Below, piece after piece: positions 47,080 through 60,165 of a DNA stretch of 64,000 nucleotides. The position numbers and the translations under genes are program-made. Below the pieces are notes generated by a model. It did not search any database. It was not told the DNA's origin and saw only the letters and a program-made list of their open reading frames with translations. Each line of letters starts with the position of its first letter. The stretch's first letter is position 1. This DNA comes from Cordia subcordata (taxonomy: Eukaryota; Streptophyta; Magnoliopsida; Boraginales; Cordiaceae): contig JAPTOF010000021.1 in assembly GCA_028554755.1 (NCBI GenBank), forward strand, positions 2,126,501 through 2,190,500, given 5' to 3'.

Positions 47080-48284
47080 ATTCCTCAATAAAAGTTTAAT
47101 GGACCGGCAGATGCAATAAGGTCAACATTGTCATAAGCATTGTCACCCAGTGCGATATATACATATGTAACCTGAAGTCCAATTCTGTCTCCAACAGGAA
47201 TGAAAAGGTTAAAATTCTGATTCTAATGCCTAAGGTTAATAATCACGAAAAAGTTGGATATTTTTTATATGATGGGACTTAAAGTATCACAATTTGAGCG
47301 TTGAAAATAGTCTGTCGCAAAGTATATTGTAAGATTATATAATTAATTTTATACAAGTTTAATTTCGCTTTGAGGTTCACACACAATAAGAGATTTGTAT
47401 TTTAAATATTCTTTTTTTAAGTGATAGGAAATGAAAAGTTTTTACTAGTATCGATTTACAAGGTGCCACCGAACAGGGTTATGCCATTGGTAAGAAAATA
47501 TAGTAGGAAATTAATCATTTAGTTAACACATAGTAAAACAGTGCCTAATTGCAGAGGGTTTTTCGCTCTATTTTATTTGGTAAAGCAAAAATATTAAATT
47601 GGTTTTAGGCTTTCTTTGACAAATTTTAACGGTTTTTGCTTGGTTTTTTTCTTTTCTTTTTCTTTTTCTTCTTCTTTTTTGTTTTCTCTGTCAAGATAAT
47701 AATAACATTTACGAAGTATAATTTCAATTGATTCATGCTGTACTTGAATGAATTAACAAGTGAAGCAGTACAAATTTTGGTTTTGCAGTACCGGTACTAC
47801 ATTTCAACCAAAAAGAAAGAAATTAGAATCGGTACTACCATGTTATCACATAATTATAACCTAAAAGTTAGGAAGCAATTATTATAAGTGAATAAGCTAC
47901 AATTTCACCAGTACTGTTCAGGTCAAGGGATTCTAGAAGCAAAGGAAATGGTGGGGTATTCTTCTCCAAACTAGACTCTCACAGTTAAGTTAATAGGATG
48001 TTTGGAGAAAATTTTCTTTGAGAGAGATGGAGAGTTCTGCTTCACTTTTGGCTTGTTATAAGATATTTATAGCAAGCCTGAGACTAAGTTGACATTCACC
48101 TGACATGACACCGACTGCCTGCCGTTGGTCCAACACAAGGCAAGACTAACTAGCTATATCAAACTTGCCAGCAGAGCTTGCAAAACAAATTGAAACTTAC
48201 AAGTCAACTCACCTAACTCGTTAAAAAAGAAGGTTAGGATTGAGGGTTAAGTGACCTGCCACACAAGCTTACAGGTGATCTGCA
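47080..48284. other. Intergenic spacer
   Basis: No coding region. The 47930-48160 part has a TATTTATAGCAAGCC box and GA-rich words that could come from an LTR, but I cannot bound it. Confidence 0.3.
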
Positions 48285-48560
48285 AACCCACTAAAATGAT
48301 CCGTCTAATTTACCAAAACGTCCGTGAACTCGCCTAACTCACCAAAATGACCCGCCGAACTCGTCAAAATGACCTGTAAAACCCGCTTAACCAGCCAAAG
48401 CAATCGTTTAACTTGCCAAAACAACCTGTCTAATCCATCAACCCACTAGGATTGGTTTAGGGTTTTAATATCCTTAACCCATTGGATAAACGAGTTGACG
48501 CGACTGGCCAACCAGCCTAACCCACCAAAAACGAGTCGGGTTGACCTGTGGGTATCAGTT
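48285..48560. repeat. Degenerate short-period repeat rich in ACCCGCC/AACTCG words
   Basis: The words CCCGCC, AACTCGCC and CCAAAATGACC recur roughly every 25-27 bp (for example 48310-48380), fading at each end into AGTCGGGTTGACCTG. Similar texture occurs inside plant hAT-like elements, but no ends or TSD were found. Confidence 0.45.
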
Positions 48561-49639
48561 TGCCAGCTCTACTTGTCAAACTCTTAGAGTGCTATCATTG
48601 CTATGGAGCATACAAGTCTTCTTGCATTCCCAAGGTAAAGAGGTGTATATCATATGAGCAATGATGGTCTCATCCCCAATGATCTGGAGCTCTGTAGCGT
48701 AGGTGATTTTGGAGGTTTGGGTGCTTGTTGCAGACCTTTGCCCCTATCAACCCCACGTCGGGAGGGAGGGTTGTTTTTACACCTACGTCGTTTCCCGTGT
48801 TTAAGACGCGTGGTTCATTTTTATGTGGGAGCATAGGAAGCTATTTAAATCCCCTAGTTAATAACAAATGATCTTAGGTTCAATTCCATCCAGATTGAAA
48901 TTTTCATATTTATTATTTTTAATTTTAAGACTAAATAAAAAACAATAATAACATTAAATTACTAACAACCAATATAGCTATGTTGAATTATTCATACATA
49001 GAGACATTATTGTACCAATTTGGCTATATCTTGATTAGACCTAATCGAAATTGACAAGTCTTAGTGAAAATTATTCAAATCGAATCACTAAAAAAATGTC
49101 CTATGATAGAAAGTGAGCCTCTCATGTGTTTTTGGCTCAGTGTGAGAAGGTGATAGGAGTGATGGGGTGGTTGGAAGAGTTTCTTTTTCATTGGATAGAT
49201 GTCTTGCCAAATTTGTTCAATGTCCTTCTAGGCAAATTTTTAGGCTTACGAAAATTGTGAAGTTAATCATATTATCGTGATATAATTATGCGTCTCAACA
49301 CATAATCACGTCTTTTACTATTCATGAAAACTACAGACTCGGCCAAGAAAACTGTTCATCAGTCTAGAAATGCACTTTGCCATATAAGGAATCCTGCAAG
49401 AAATTGACCAAACAACGCAATAGCCTCACAATTGATAAATACCGTGTGTAACTCTTCTTGGATTAGTATCATTGGCTTTTGTTATTAGTTGATATATATG
49501 TTATACATCATGTAATTTTGTTGATTGATTGCTCTGACTAAGCTAGAAAGTGTTTTTTTTTTCCTGCTCAAAGATTAAGCTAGAAATTTGAAGTATATGG
49601 TTATATGCCACAAAATGCAAACTGAACCCACTTTTCGTG
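48561..49639. other. Intergenic spacer with a GC-richer 60-codon frame
   Basis: A frame at 48654-48836 lies in locally GC-rich sequence (CCCCACGTCGGGAGGGAGGG). I know no family for it. Just right of it, GATCTTAGGTTCAATTCC resembles a tRNA B box without a matching A box. The rest is AT-rich. Confidence 0.3.
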
Positions 49640-50440
49640 CACTACAAAAAATCAAGTTGATAGGTGTCCATGTTTTTATTCTTAAGTATAGTTAAAAATA
49701 TAACAAAATTAACTTGTTATGCTTGATCGAAGCGTATAAGTTTTTAATGTAACTAAAAAGTGATACTATATTTGGAAGTGTAATTAATGTTTGTTACTAT
49801 TGGATTGTGGGTCAAGTATTAAGCCTAAGCCCATATTGAAATTAGGAAAGAGTAATAATGAGAGTCAAAATTCCAGTTATGATGAGGGTCTTAGTTATAG
49901 TAGGATTGATAGATTAAGAAATCCTAGTCTTGCAGGATAAGGAAGTTTCCTCTATAAATAGGACTCTTGCATTAGTTGTAAGGTGCGTGTCTTGCAATAG
50001 GTCTAGGTAGAGAGAGAGCCATTGTAAAAACACCGTGAGAGAGGATTTAGACTTTTCTATTCGTGCAAAAAGTACTCTCTAGTGAAAGTTTTCGTGGACA
50101 TAGGCAGATGGTCGAACTACGTTTAATTGTGCGTATTCTTTTCTCGTCGCTCATGCTTTAATTCCGCTGCATGAGTGTGTGTTATGCATCCTAATTTCCT
50201 AACAGTTACATTTAGAGATGTAGTTAACATTTGTTACGCTTAGAAGTGTAGCTAATTTAGTTGTGCACCAAATGAAATTTGAACTTTATTCTTCTTTGAG
50301 ATGTAGTAAATATATTTCTTAAACATATATTAATTACACTTTCAAGCGTAACACTTAGTTATTTTAAGGAGAATTAAATATAAAAGTTCTAGTATCATTG
50401 TTACAGTTGGACATGTAACAATTTTTTTTTTAATTAGAGT
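49640..50440. mobile_element. CACTA-like terminus with subterminal repeats
   Basis: CACTACAAAAAATCA at 49640-49654 matches the terminal motif of CACTA (En/Spm) elements. Downstream, GTTACGCTT / AAGTGTA and their complements recur on both sides of the solo LTR (for example 49706-49735, 50237-50260, 50335-50352), as CACTA subterminal repeats do. The opposite end and TSD were not found. The right limit is where the subterminal words fade. Confidence 0.42.
49798..50204 (+). mobile_element. Solo copia LTR with intact target duplication
   Basis: 407 bp related along its length to the LTRs at 29.9 and 33.2 kb (AAGCCTAAGCCC, TATAAATA at 49953-49960, CATAGGCAGATGG, CTAATTTCCTAACA). Perfect 5-bp duplication GTTAC at 49793-49797 and 50205-50209. 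The first bases read TATTGG where the other copies read TGTTGG. It sits inside the CACTA-like end region, so it arrived later. Confidence 0.82.
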
Positions 50441-50513
50441 TACAATCATAATTAGAATAATATTATCATTTTATTTTTTTATACTTACCTCAAATGTAAA
50501 AAAGAAATGTAGT

Positions 50514-50525
50514 TAGGCCAACTCT

Positions 50526-50564
<39 letters not shown>

Positions 50565-51220
50565 CATTTTTCTAGATGTACGGACCTCATTTTAGTTAAA
50601 CTCCAACAACTTTACTATTCTTAATCTATCCTTAATTCTAGGTATTTTAATTTTATTCCAATGACATCCCTATTTCATTCTTAATTCATGATGTTTATCT
50701 TATTACAAAGATCATCTTTATTTAGTTATAAATATATTATTTTAATATGTTTTGTTCATATTGATTGATTATTAATGAGAAATATTATATTATCAATTAC
50801 AATATGTTTTTAATTTTAATATAATATTATTTTTTAATTTAATAACAATATTTAATCTTTAACAAATTATTTTTATTTAATTATCTAGCTCGGCCACGTA
50901 GAACAAAAATCTATTTTTTTAAATAGTTTTATAAAGTATTGAAATTTAATTAAATATTTTATAATATTAAATCTTAATTTAATAAATTCTTTATCATATT
51001 TAATCTTAGATTCAAAATTATTTAATTAAATTTATCATGATGATATCAAATTTAATTAGCACGTAAAAGATTTAGGGATAAAGTAGGGGAATTACTTTTT
51101 TTTCTGAGTACTTTTACATGAAAATTAAAATTAAGTAAAGAAGCTATTGGAGCATATTTTCCTCAAAAAATTTTCTCCATATAAAGTAAAATTAATGTAG
51201 AGATGTCGCTGGAGATGACC
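50514..51220. mobile_element. Possible MITE of about 700 bp
   Basis: AGGCCAACTCTAACA at the left and the complement of AGGTCATCTCCAGCG at the right could be inverted ends (about 11 of 15 matching). The interior is very AT-rich and includes a (TA)n run (50527-50559). The flanking TTA/TGA gives no firm TSD. Confidence 0.33.
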
Positions 51221-51237
51221 TGAGTGGCCTAAAGATC

Positions 51238-51464
51238 GGGCTTGTTTAGATTGGCTTTTTTTAAGAAAAAAAGCTCTTTTTTTCCTGAAAAATTTATACT
51301 AAATTTGCAATAACTATTTGATTTAGCTTTCAAAAAATATGAAACTTTAAAAAAAAACTCAAATACAACTTTTTTTAAAAGTTAAAATTTTTAACTTATA
51401 AAAAAAAATTATTTTTCAAAAACTGTTAAAAAACGCTTTTCAAAAAATTCAATCCAAACGAGCG
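51238..51464. mobile_element. Tourist-like MITE, family A copy 5
   Basis: GGGCTTGTTTAGATTGG ... CAATCCAAACGAGCG with the family interior (TTGCAATAACTATTTGATTT, TTTTCAAAAACTGTTAAA). The TSD is not clear. Confidence 0.6.
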
Positions 51465-52594
51465 AATCATATAGTGGCATGGGCATTTAAGTTTTGGGTT
51501 GGGGTAGATGAAAGGTTGCTTTCGGCGGTTTAGCTCACCTCCTAGAATACATGCACACTTGTCTATTTTGTGGTATTTTGATATGATCTTTTTTTGAGGT
51601 ATTATATCACTACATGAAAAAGAAAAAAAAATAATGGTAGCAAATTAATGATTACGAAAGAAAAATTTTGAATTATTAGTTTGAATATTAAATTATCTAT
51701 ATCGACACTTCACTAGAATTTTCTCGTAAAATTAACCCAGACGAAATTCTAATCATTCACAAATCATACTTATGCACATATCGGTCTCATAGACATGTTC
51801 CCACCCTTTAGACTGACGTTTCTTTTTGAGAAATGATAAAATTTGACGGTTGCCTTAGAAGAACCAACAGGTAAAATGATAGGATTATATTAACATACAG
51901 GGGAATAACATCTTTATTTTATACATGTATAGGTAAAGACTTGTATATTACTACTATTATAAAATAACAAAGAATAGGCATCAGTTTTACAATATAAACA
52001 GGGATTTAAGTAATATATATACGCAATATAATTAATAAATGTATTCTTAACTTGATTGGTAGATGATATATGATTATAGAATGCTACAATAAGAGAGGTT
52101 CGAAGATTAAACCGTGTCTTTTTTTTCTAAAATTATATGTAGGCAGCACTTTAAAAAAATCAATACCAATACAAGTGACAATTTTATAACAACCGACCCC
52201 ATCTAGGCAGTGATTTTATTGTACCTATTACTTTTTTTTTATCTTTTGTAGTAAGGGAAATAACCTCTTTATTTTATGCACATATAGGTTAAGTTTTGTA
52301 TATTATTGCTTCACTTTTTGTATAATAAAATTGACAAGTCTTGTTCCTTTCACCATCTTTATTATTGTAGACATAACTGTCCCCGAAATGTGTGTGAAAT
52401 TAAACTTCGTCCGGGGCTTGATATATTCCCTTTCATTTACGTTAATCTATATGTTTTTGTGGTCGACTTTTTGACACTATTAAATCTTTGATTCGAATGA
52501 GATGCATATCACTAACGTACAAATCAAAAATTATGGCTCCACTTTTACATCAATTCTTTGTAAAATTTATGTTGAAATAATAACATAAATTCAC

Positions 52595-52630
<36 letters not shown>

Positions 52631-53850
52631 GAGCTTATATATTTTCATCCAATTGATCAGATATGTGATAGTTGGCTAGTAATTGAATCTAAATCTTTAA
52701 AAAAAAGTAAAGATGATAAAGTAAATTCGTAAATTATTAGTATCTATTTCCCTTGAATTAAAGGTTTTTATTAAGAAATGAAATCTTGATGTTTAAATTC
52801 CTTTGAACAAGAGATGTGACACTCCAACGAAACTCATATTTGATCTTTTTTAAATAATAAAATATATTTTATCTCTTTTATTTTATAAAAGTTATGTAAA
52901 AACTTTGCAGTTCTAAAATGTTAATATATTACCATCATGTTATAAAGATATTACATTCCAAACATTAGGAATTTTACGAGATATAAAAGATTTTAAATTA
53001 TAGAATTTTATATAACTTTAGTAAAATATAAAAGATAAAATACATTTTTATTTATTTTTAAGTTAACATCTTTTGCTTATTTGTCACCGATTTAATATGC
53101 CGAATGAACCGACTACAATCCTTGCATGACGCTGCGCATCCCAAGCCGACATGCTCAATTAAAGCAAGGCATAATTATGATGAAAAAAAAAAAATGGACC
53201 ACAAAAAACATGGCTGAGATGCGTGTCGTCCCTTCCATAATCGATAATAGTATAATTTATACAACCCTTTCTTTTTCTTACTTTCTTTCTTTCTTTTTTT
53301 TTAACAGATACAATCCTTTTATTGTTAAAATTTTCCAACGCCGTTGATGATACAATTTATTATCCTTATTAAATATTTTCAATATACATACAAATTCACA
53401 AATATTTTCCACCTTCGTGTCTGGTCATCTTCAACCATGAGCCTACCACATTAGTGGTGAAGATCATAAGATACTTTTTTGAATGGAAGACTTGTTTGGA
53501 ATAAAATATATATTTAAGATATTTGTATTTTTTTTGAAAAAGTTATTCAATAAAGACGTATTTTAAAATTTAAACTTGTAATTTTTTTTAAAATAAGGCC
53601 GCTACCACCAATTGACCAATAACTTATCCTCACACATATATATTTAAATTTTAATTATATATCAAGCATTCATTCTCTCGTATCAATACGAAAACGAATC
53701 TAAAGATCCAGAATACACTATTGTCCACCATCCTCGAGTTTGATGGGACTATTGAACGGTTCATATAAAATGACCATTGAACGTGGAACGGAAAAGAGAG
53801 AAAGAGGGCCAGTGTGTGAACGGACTTCAAGGGGATAACAATCCACGTAA
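51465..53850. other. AT-rich intergenic spacer
   Basis: No gene is recognised. A (TTA)n microsatellite lies at 52593-52630. Two diverged direct repeats of about 70 bp (51900-51970 and 52255-52330, both with AATAAC..CTTTATTTTAT and CTTGTATATTA-like words) are about 355 bp apart. CACTACATGAAAAAG at 51609 is another CACTA-type word. Confidence 0.35.
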
Positions 53851-53856
53851 GATGGT

Positions 53857-53909
53857 GCCACGTGTGCCGTCCAAGATCAGGGTACCCTACCTCCACTACG
53901 CTATAAATA
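53857..53909 (+). promoter_or_regulatory. Metallothionein promoter: G-box and TATA box
   Basis: GCCACGTGTG (G-box core CACGTG at 53859-53864) lies 38 bp before TATAAATA (53902-53909), itself about 134 bp before the start codon. G-boxes bind bZIP/bHLH factors and mediate stress and ABA responses in many plant genes. This reading is inferred from motifs. Confidence 0.6.
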
Positions 53910-54042
53910 ATGGGTCACGGGTGCAGTTGGTATTGCTCATTCGAAAATATCGAAGTGTGACGCCACCCTATCGTTGATTGCTTGTCTCAAAATCTCCGAG
54001 TTTTAATTGTCTTTAACAAACTTTTTTCTGTTTTAAGGAAAA

Positions 54043-55352
54043 ATGTCTTGCTGCAACGGAAACTGTGGCTGTGGATCTGGCTGCAAGTGCGGCAGCAGCT
54101 GTGGAGGGTAAGTCTCTCTTGCTCTCTCGTTGCAATTCTTTTGTGGTATAACATTACGAGAAAGATTTAATAGGAGAATTTCAAGAGAAATTACTGCTTT
54201 ATTTATTATAGTCTTATTTTAAGATATTTATTTTATTAAAATAAGAGCACATTTTATAAGATTTAAGAAATTTTATCATGTATTTTATAAAAATTTAAAA
54301 TAAAATTATATTTTTTATCTTATAAAAAATAAGTAATTCTTTCTATTTTATTTTTTACAACTATAGAATATATGGTATATATGATAAGATATTTTAAAAC
54401 TTATAAGATATCTATCTTAAAATAAGATCATTCCATGTTGTGTCTGCATGGCCATGTTAAGATTCGTTTGTTTATCAAAATTCTTTTTATTATCTGCTTA
54501 TCACCTTTTATTTAACTCATTTTTAGGTAAGAGCGTAGAGTTGATAGATCTTGTTGGAGATCTTTCATGATTTATTCTAAAGAACTTCCAGGCCTATTGG
54601 AATTAGTTTTTTCCTTGGAAACGGGTTTTTTCTTCAAAAAAATGTAATTTTTTGCGATAAAGATTTGAATTGAGTTTTAAAAAGGTTAAAATTTTGGGGA
54701 AAGAAAAGAACTTATTTCAACTTTTCGAAGACAGAAATTTTAACTCTTTATTTTAAAAAAAATATCCTTTCTTATAAAAAACATGTTTAAAACAAGTTAA
54801 TCTAGATGAGCTCTTATTTTTTTATTTTTTATTTTTACACAAACACGTTTGGCTTATGATTAGCTTGATGAATTATGGTTGCAGATGCAAGATGTACCCA
54901 GATTTGAGCCACAGAGAGGAGGCCACCAGCACCCAGACCCTCGTCTTGGGTGTTGCACCTGAGAAATCGTACGTATCATTTCTCTCTTAGATTTTACTGA
55001 ACAAATTCATATTCATCGAACCCACCTCTAGAATAAAGGTGTAATTAACACAAACAAGAACTTGTGTTAAACAAAAAATCAGATCCATACAATCGGCCCC
55101 ATAGAATAAGATGTAATTAGCACGAACAAGAAGTAATGTTAAACAAAAAAAATCATATTCATATAACTGACCTACCCACTAGGCCGGTACGACCTAGTTT
55201 AGACAAACAAGAACTGGTGCTAAATTTGGGTTTTGATAATTTTTCCATTTTTATGCAGATTCTATGAGGATGGTGAGATGGGCGTGGGTGCAGAGAATGA
55301 TGGGTGCAAGTGTGGAGCTGACTGCAAATGCAATCCATGCACCTGCAAATGA
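54043..55352 (+). CDS. Type 2 metallothionein, 3 exons
   Basis: The product is a small cytosolic cysteine-rich protein that chelates copper, zinc and other soft metals and scavenges oxidants. Exons: 54043-54107, 54885-54968 and 55259-55352; 243 nt, 80 residues. The N-terminal domain starts [20 protein letters not shown] and has eight cysteines, with the CC pair at positions 3-4 that defines type 2. The cysteine-free linker carries [11 protein letters not shown]. The C-terminal domain ([15 protein letters not shown]) has six cysteines as three CXC pairs. Length and layout are normal for MT2. A second possible donor four bases after 54968 would cause an early stop, so I rejected it. Intron 1 (777 bp) holds a Tourist-like MITE. 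The 3' UTR has a CAGAAG-type repeat (55366-55402) and AATAAA at 55546. Confidence 0.95.
54590..54814. mobile_element. Tourist-like MITE, family A copy 6, in MT2 intron 1
   Basis: Starts GGCCTATTGGAATTAG and ends with CAAGTTAATCTAGATGAGCTC, inverted relatives of the family A ends, with the same A/T-rich interior. It lies wholly inside intron 1 and away from its splice sites. It is more diverged than copies 1 and 4. Confidence 0.5.
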
Positions 55353-55545
55353 GCTCCCCAACATGAAGCAGAAGCAGAAGCAGCAGAAGCAGCAGAAGAG
55401 CAGAGACGATGCTGTCTACTTATGACAAAATAATGATCGTTGTTTGATGTGTTTTTAGTTTGATAGGGATAAGAATGTATGTGTCTGGGGTCACAATATG
55501 TGTCACGTTAATGATGAAACATTAATCTCTGAAGTGTCCCCACTT

Positions 55546-55551
55546 AATAAA
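55546..55551 (+). terminator. Polyadenylation signal of the metallothionein gene
   Basis: AATAAA 194 bp after the stop codon, in CACTTAATAAAAGC, a plausible near-upstream element for cleavage shortly after. Confidence 0.6.
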
Positions 55552-55569
55552 AGCAACCATGGGTTTCTA

Positions 55570-58500
55570 ACCATGGTTTGCTTTTTCGCGTGTCTTCGAG
55601 TCTCTTTGTGCTTTTTTAGTGTAAAAAGTTTAGTAGGTCTTGTCTGATGAATGAATTCTCTGCTTGTCTTGGGTGTAATGTAATGGTGGAAGAGAGGTTT
55701 GAGTTTGATTATATAAAATGACAACTCCTTTCTTCTATTAAATTAAGCTAGTAATTTTATACTCTTGTTGATTTGCCTCTTTGTGGCTAAAATTGATTCG
55801 GATCATATTAGATCTGGTCCCATTAGATAAAATCGGTCATATATATTCGATCTCGTGACATTAACATCTTTCGGCCTTTCATTCACTCTAGTTATTGGAT
55901 TTTATGTAGATGTCATGTCGCAAGGTAGAATCGGTTATATAGATTGGGTCTTGAGCCATTTTTTTGGCCTTTGTTCAACTTTAGTTGTTGAATTTTTGAA
56001 GTGTATAATAAGGATTTTGTACAATTTTCACTTCTATTGAGAACTTTTTGCATCTCCGGATAAATCTTCGTGCCATTTCACGCAGTTGAAATTTTGTTCT
56101 CGAGAACAAGCAGAATCGTGAATTTCTTTGGCTCTCACACAAACAATGTAATCTCCTGAGAATTATCATCATTCACGGGGCTAAAATATGTACCTTGCTA
56201 AATAATTAAAAAGTGTTTGACTAAAAATGGTCAAAATATTTTCAAAATTAAAAAAAAATATATCCTTTGAACTAAACTTATTTTGAAATTCTCTATCATC
56301 CAATGCCCAAGAAAGGAAAAAAAAAAAACAAATATAAAAAGATAAGCATAACATTTATTACTCCACAAGAATCAAGGAACGATCTCTTACTTCTACTTAT
56401 GTAAAAAGATTCACTTTTTTTAGCACTATTCATTCACGGAATAGTACCCAAAAAAAGCAACAATATTGTAATAAATTTAAAAAAAAATACATGATTATCA
56501 ATGAGAATTTGTATAATATTTGTAATGGCAAGTTTGGTAATTTTTATATTTATCATAACACAATTATAATTTTATATTTACTCTTTTCTTCTTTTTCCTT
56601 CTCTAGCAAAATGATTTCTTCTTTCTTTTCTTACTTTTTTCCTTTAATCACGTATCTCAAATTTTATCTGGGATAAATATTGGTTTAAATTTTTAATATT
56701 TTGAGTTTGCGATAAAAAAAATAATTAGATATTAAAAGTCATAAAACTCAAATCAGGTTAAGAGAAATAGTTTGAGTTTCTGAGTTCTAATTTTTAAATT
56801 TTTATTATTAAAATCAAAGAAACTTTTTTATTAGATAATTTTATATCTAATTTATCTTTTTTTCCTTTCTTTTTTCAATTAAAATAATGTGCACTATCTT
56901 TTTCATTTCTATTAATCGCACCTTCTCACTTTTGGATATTTTATTTTTTTCCAATCCAAGTCGGAAAAAAAAAACCCTTTTGATTGGGGTTAGACATAAG
57001 AATTCGGTTGAATTTTTAAGTTCAAATATTTGATTTTTAGAGCTAAAAAAATATTAAGTTAAATATTTAAAATCGCAAAACTTTTTTTTGGGACATTTGC
57101 GTTTTAGGTTTACTAATTTAGACTAGATTAAAAAAAATACATAGATTTGTGAAATCGTATTGTGCTAATTAAACTAAATTGAAAAATAAATTTTGACTTT
57201 CACATAAGAGTGGAAATTGATCCCTATTTTTGAATTTTTTGGTTTAGAATTTTGATCTACAAAAACAAAATTAAATTATCCAATTAAGTAATAAAAATTA
57301 TAAAACTCAATCATAATTTAAATACCCGAGTTTTTGGTCTTCAAGTTTCTCATTGTCTTTTTTCTTATATGTTTTTGTTTTTTTGTTAAATCCCATTGTA
57401 CTAATTGGGATTAAATATAAAAAGATATGAAAAGTTAAAAAAATTAAATATAAAAAGTTTAAGTTCATTTAAATACAATATCTAAGTTTAAATAATTGTA
57501 AAATCATCTCAAATTATATTAAATTACGTATGAGAATAAAAAATAAAAAAATCAACTTTTCAATTTCATTTTTATATAAATTTTACATATGAAATTCTAA
57601 TTCAATTTGATCAAGTAAAGTCCAAAAAAAAAAAAAGCATATATGCCCACCCTCATATTCATCCAATTCCCTTTAATTATATTCTACAATTTTTTCCTAC
57701 TTTGTAATCAAATTTGTCAAAACAGCAAAGGCATAAAGTTAACACCTTTCTATTTTTCAATTTTTACAAAGAGATGTGTAAATATAAATGCAACTTGTTT
57801 GACTTTTTACAAGATTACCGAATTTTCTTAATAATTATTTATTATATAATTTAAATTTTGCATTACAATAATATTGGGCAATGTAACTATGCCTTGCATG
57901 GTGTTAATTTACTAGTTATCCATTAAAGAAAGAAAAAGACTTCATTAATAATTACTAGTTAATACTAAAAGAATTAGAAAATACACACACGGTTAATAAA
58001 AACAGTCCAACCGTCACCCCCTTAATTGGTTTTGGCCAAGGTTTTTTTTTTGGTTATAATTAATGGCAATTTCGCCATTTCTTTTCCCCTTTTAATCTTA
58101 GGAAATGCTCCTAGTTCGAATAAATCAATTTTAGGAAAGGAAGAAAAATTCTATTGATGACACAAAATTAAACATAAAACAAAGATAGTAAAAATTAGGG
58201 GGAAATGTAAAAGAAAAGCGGAAAGCTCATCTAAAGTGTGAAAAAAAAAAGAGTTATAGTCAATAAAATCAAATTTACTACAAATTTCATAATTAGTGCT
58301 AAATATTTATTGCATTTTTTAAATTTTATGGTTGATATGAACACATAATTAAAATTTTATTTTTATTCCATATCTTTTGGTCATTGAAATTAAATTTGGA
58401 AGTAAAATGACAGTGTTTATCTTCTTCTAACATTGACTTATGGAAGCATTCCTGAGGGCTAAAAGAAAAAAAAATGATGAAATTACTATTAACTTATTGA

Positions 58501-58649
58501 AAAGAAAGAGTATTAGTTTGAAGTCATTATTTTTAATTGCATTAGTTAACCATGCAAAGGATTATGCTGTTGGGATTTGGGAAAAGATGAAAATTTATTT
58601 TGCGTAACGTGAATGTGAATAATGTGTTATTATGAATTAAAATATTATA
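55570..58649. other. AT-rich intergenic spacer, nothing recognised
   Basis: Very low complexity in places (56460-57850). No family resemblance in any frame. Confidence 0.35.
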
Positions 58650-59100
58650 ACTTATGAGAAAAAATATATTTTACTAAATTATGTATGAAATGAAAAAATA
58701 TTTTTTATAGATTAATAAAAATTACTTTGTCTTAATATAATTATAATTATTATCACTATAAGGTAAAATAACTTATTGAGCAATTACAAATCACAACATT
58801 ATAACTTAGATTAGAAATAATAGATCTTAATAAATTAAGTATGAAGGGAAAGCAGGTTTTTTGGCATAAGTTGATACAAATTACTTTATTTATTATCATT
58901 ATGTGATAAAATAACTTATATGATATTATAACTCACAATATTATAACTTAGACGAGAAAGAATGAGTCTTAATAACATAAGTATGAAATCAAAGTAGATT
59001 TTTTTGGCATAAAATTAATAAAAATTACTTTGCCTTAATGTAATATACAATTAGTATTTTGGTCGATTATAACTTAGTGAGCTATTATAAACAAATACTG
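58650..59100. repeat. Three diverged tandem units of about 145-158 bp
   Basis: Marker words recur in order: ATTATAACTTA, GAGTCTTAATAAATTAAGTATGA-like, TTTTTTGGCATAA-like, ATTAATAAAAATTACTTTG (58711, 58868 variant, 59013), then GTAAAATAACTTAT. Function is unknown. Confidence 0.55.
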
Positions 59101-59796
59101 AATTTTTAACATATTTCACTAAATGGAATAAAACTATGATAATAACCAAAAGTTCCATGTGTTTTACTTACCCCCATGAATTTCCTTATTTTTTTCATTT
59201 CTCACGAATCATAATAATATTATTTGGTTACAAACAAAAGTTTAATAAGTAATCACATGCATCAAATGTATAATTAAATCGAATATCTCTTTTGTAATTT
59301 TGCAAAAATGAGTCTCCTCTTTACTTATAAATCATAAACACCGAGAATTTTATATGATTTATTGATTACACCAAATCCATCACAAAAATCAAAACGTTCA
59401 CATATTCATTTATTTACCTCTATCAATGTTTTATTTATTTATCATACTAATATTATTTGGTTGAATATAATTTTTTAATAATTAATCAAAGAACTTTTAT
59501 AGACAATTGAACCAATTATCTCCTTTTTAATACTGTAAAAATGTATCTTCCTTCCTTATAGATAATAAACACTAAACTTTCGATGTTACTTGCTGATTGG
59601 ACCAAGACCATGATAGTAATTAAAAATTTTGCAATTTTTTTACTTATTCTTTTAATTTTATTTTATTTTTCTAAATTAATCTTTTTAACTACTCCCCATC
59701 TATAAACAACACAAACTACTTATCAGTAGAGACAAAAATTGTCTGTCTCTAAATTACATGGCTATTTTTGTCTCTAGATATATGAAATTGGAAAAA

Positions 59797-59831
<35 letters not shown>

Positions 59832-60147
59832 GGAGATAATATTAATTAATGAAAACAAAAAATATAACAATTGTCTTCTAACAAATGTTATCTCTAATTA
59901 AAGATGACATTTTTTGTCTTTGGAACATATAAAATTGAAAAGAGTACACATATTAATAACTATTGATAATATATAATGTAACAATGGTAATATTAAGAAG
60001 TGCAATTCTAATTAAAAATAAATAACTCTAAGTTTGAAAAAGGTTAACTTTATATAAAAATTTTTGCTAATATTAGCTAATGTATCTAAATCTTTTTCAT
60101 TTAAATAAATTAAAAAATATATTATAATTAGAGTTGAAAAGTAATGA
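59101..60147. other. AT-rich intergenic spacer
   Basis: Contains a (TA)n tract at about 59803-59826. No gene is seen. Confidence 0.35.
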
Positions 60148-60165
60148 TTACAAACTTCAAAGTTT

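Noticed and set aside
51609..52253. CACTA-like element between CACTACATG and TTGTAGTA
   Set aside because: The ends match only loosely, the right terminus reads GTAGTA and no 3-bp duplication fits.
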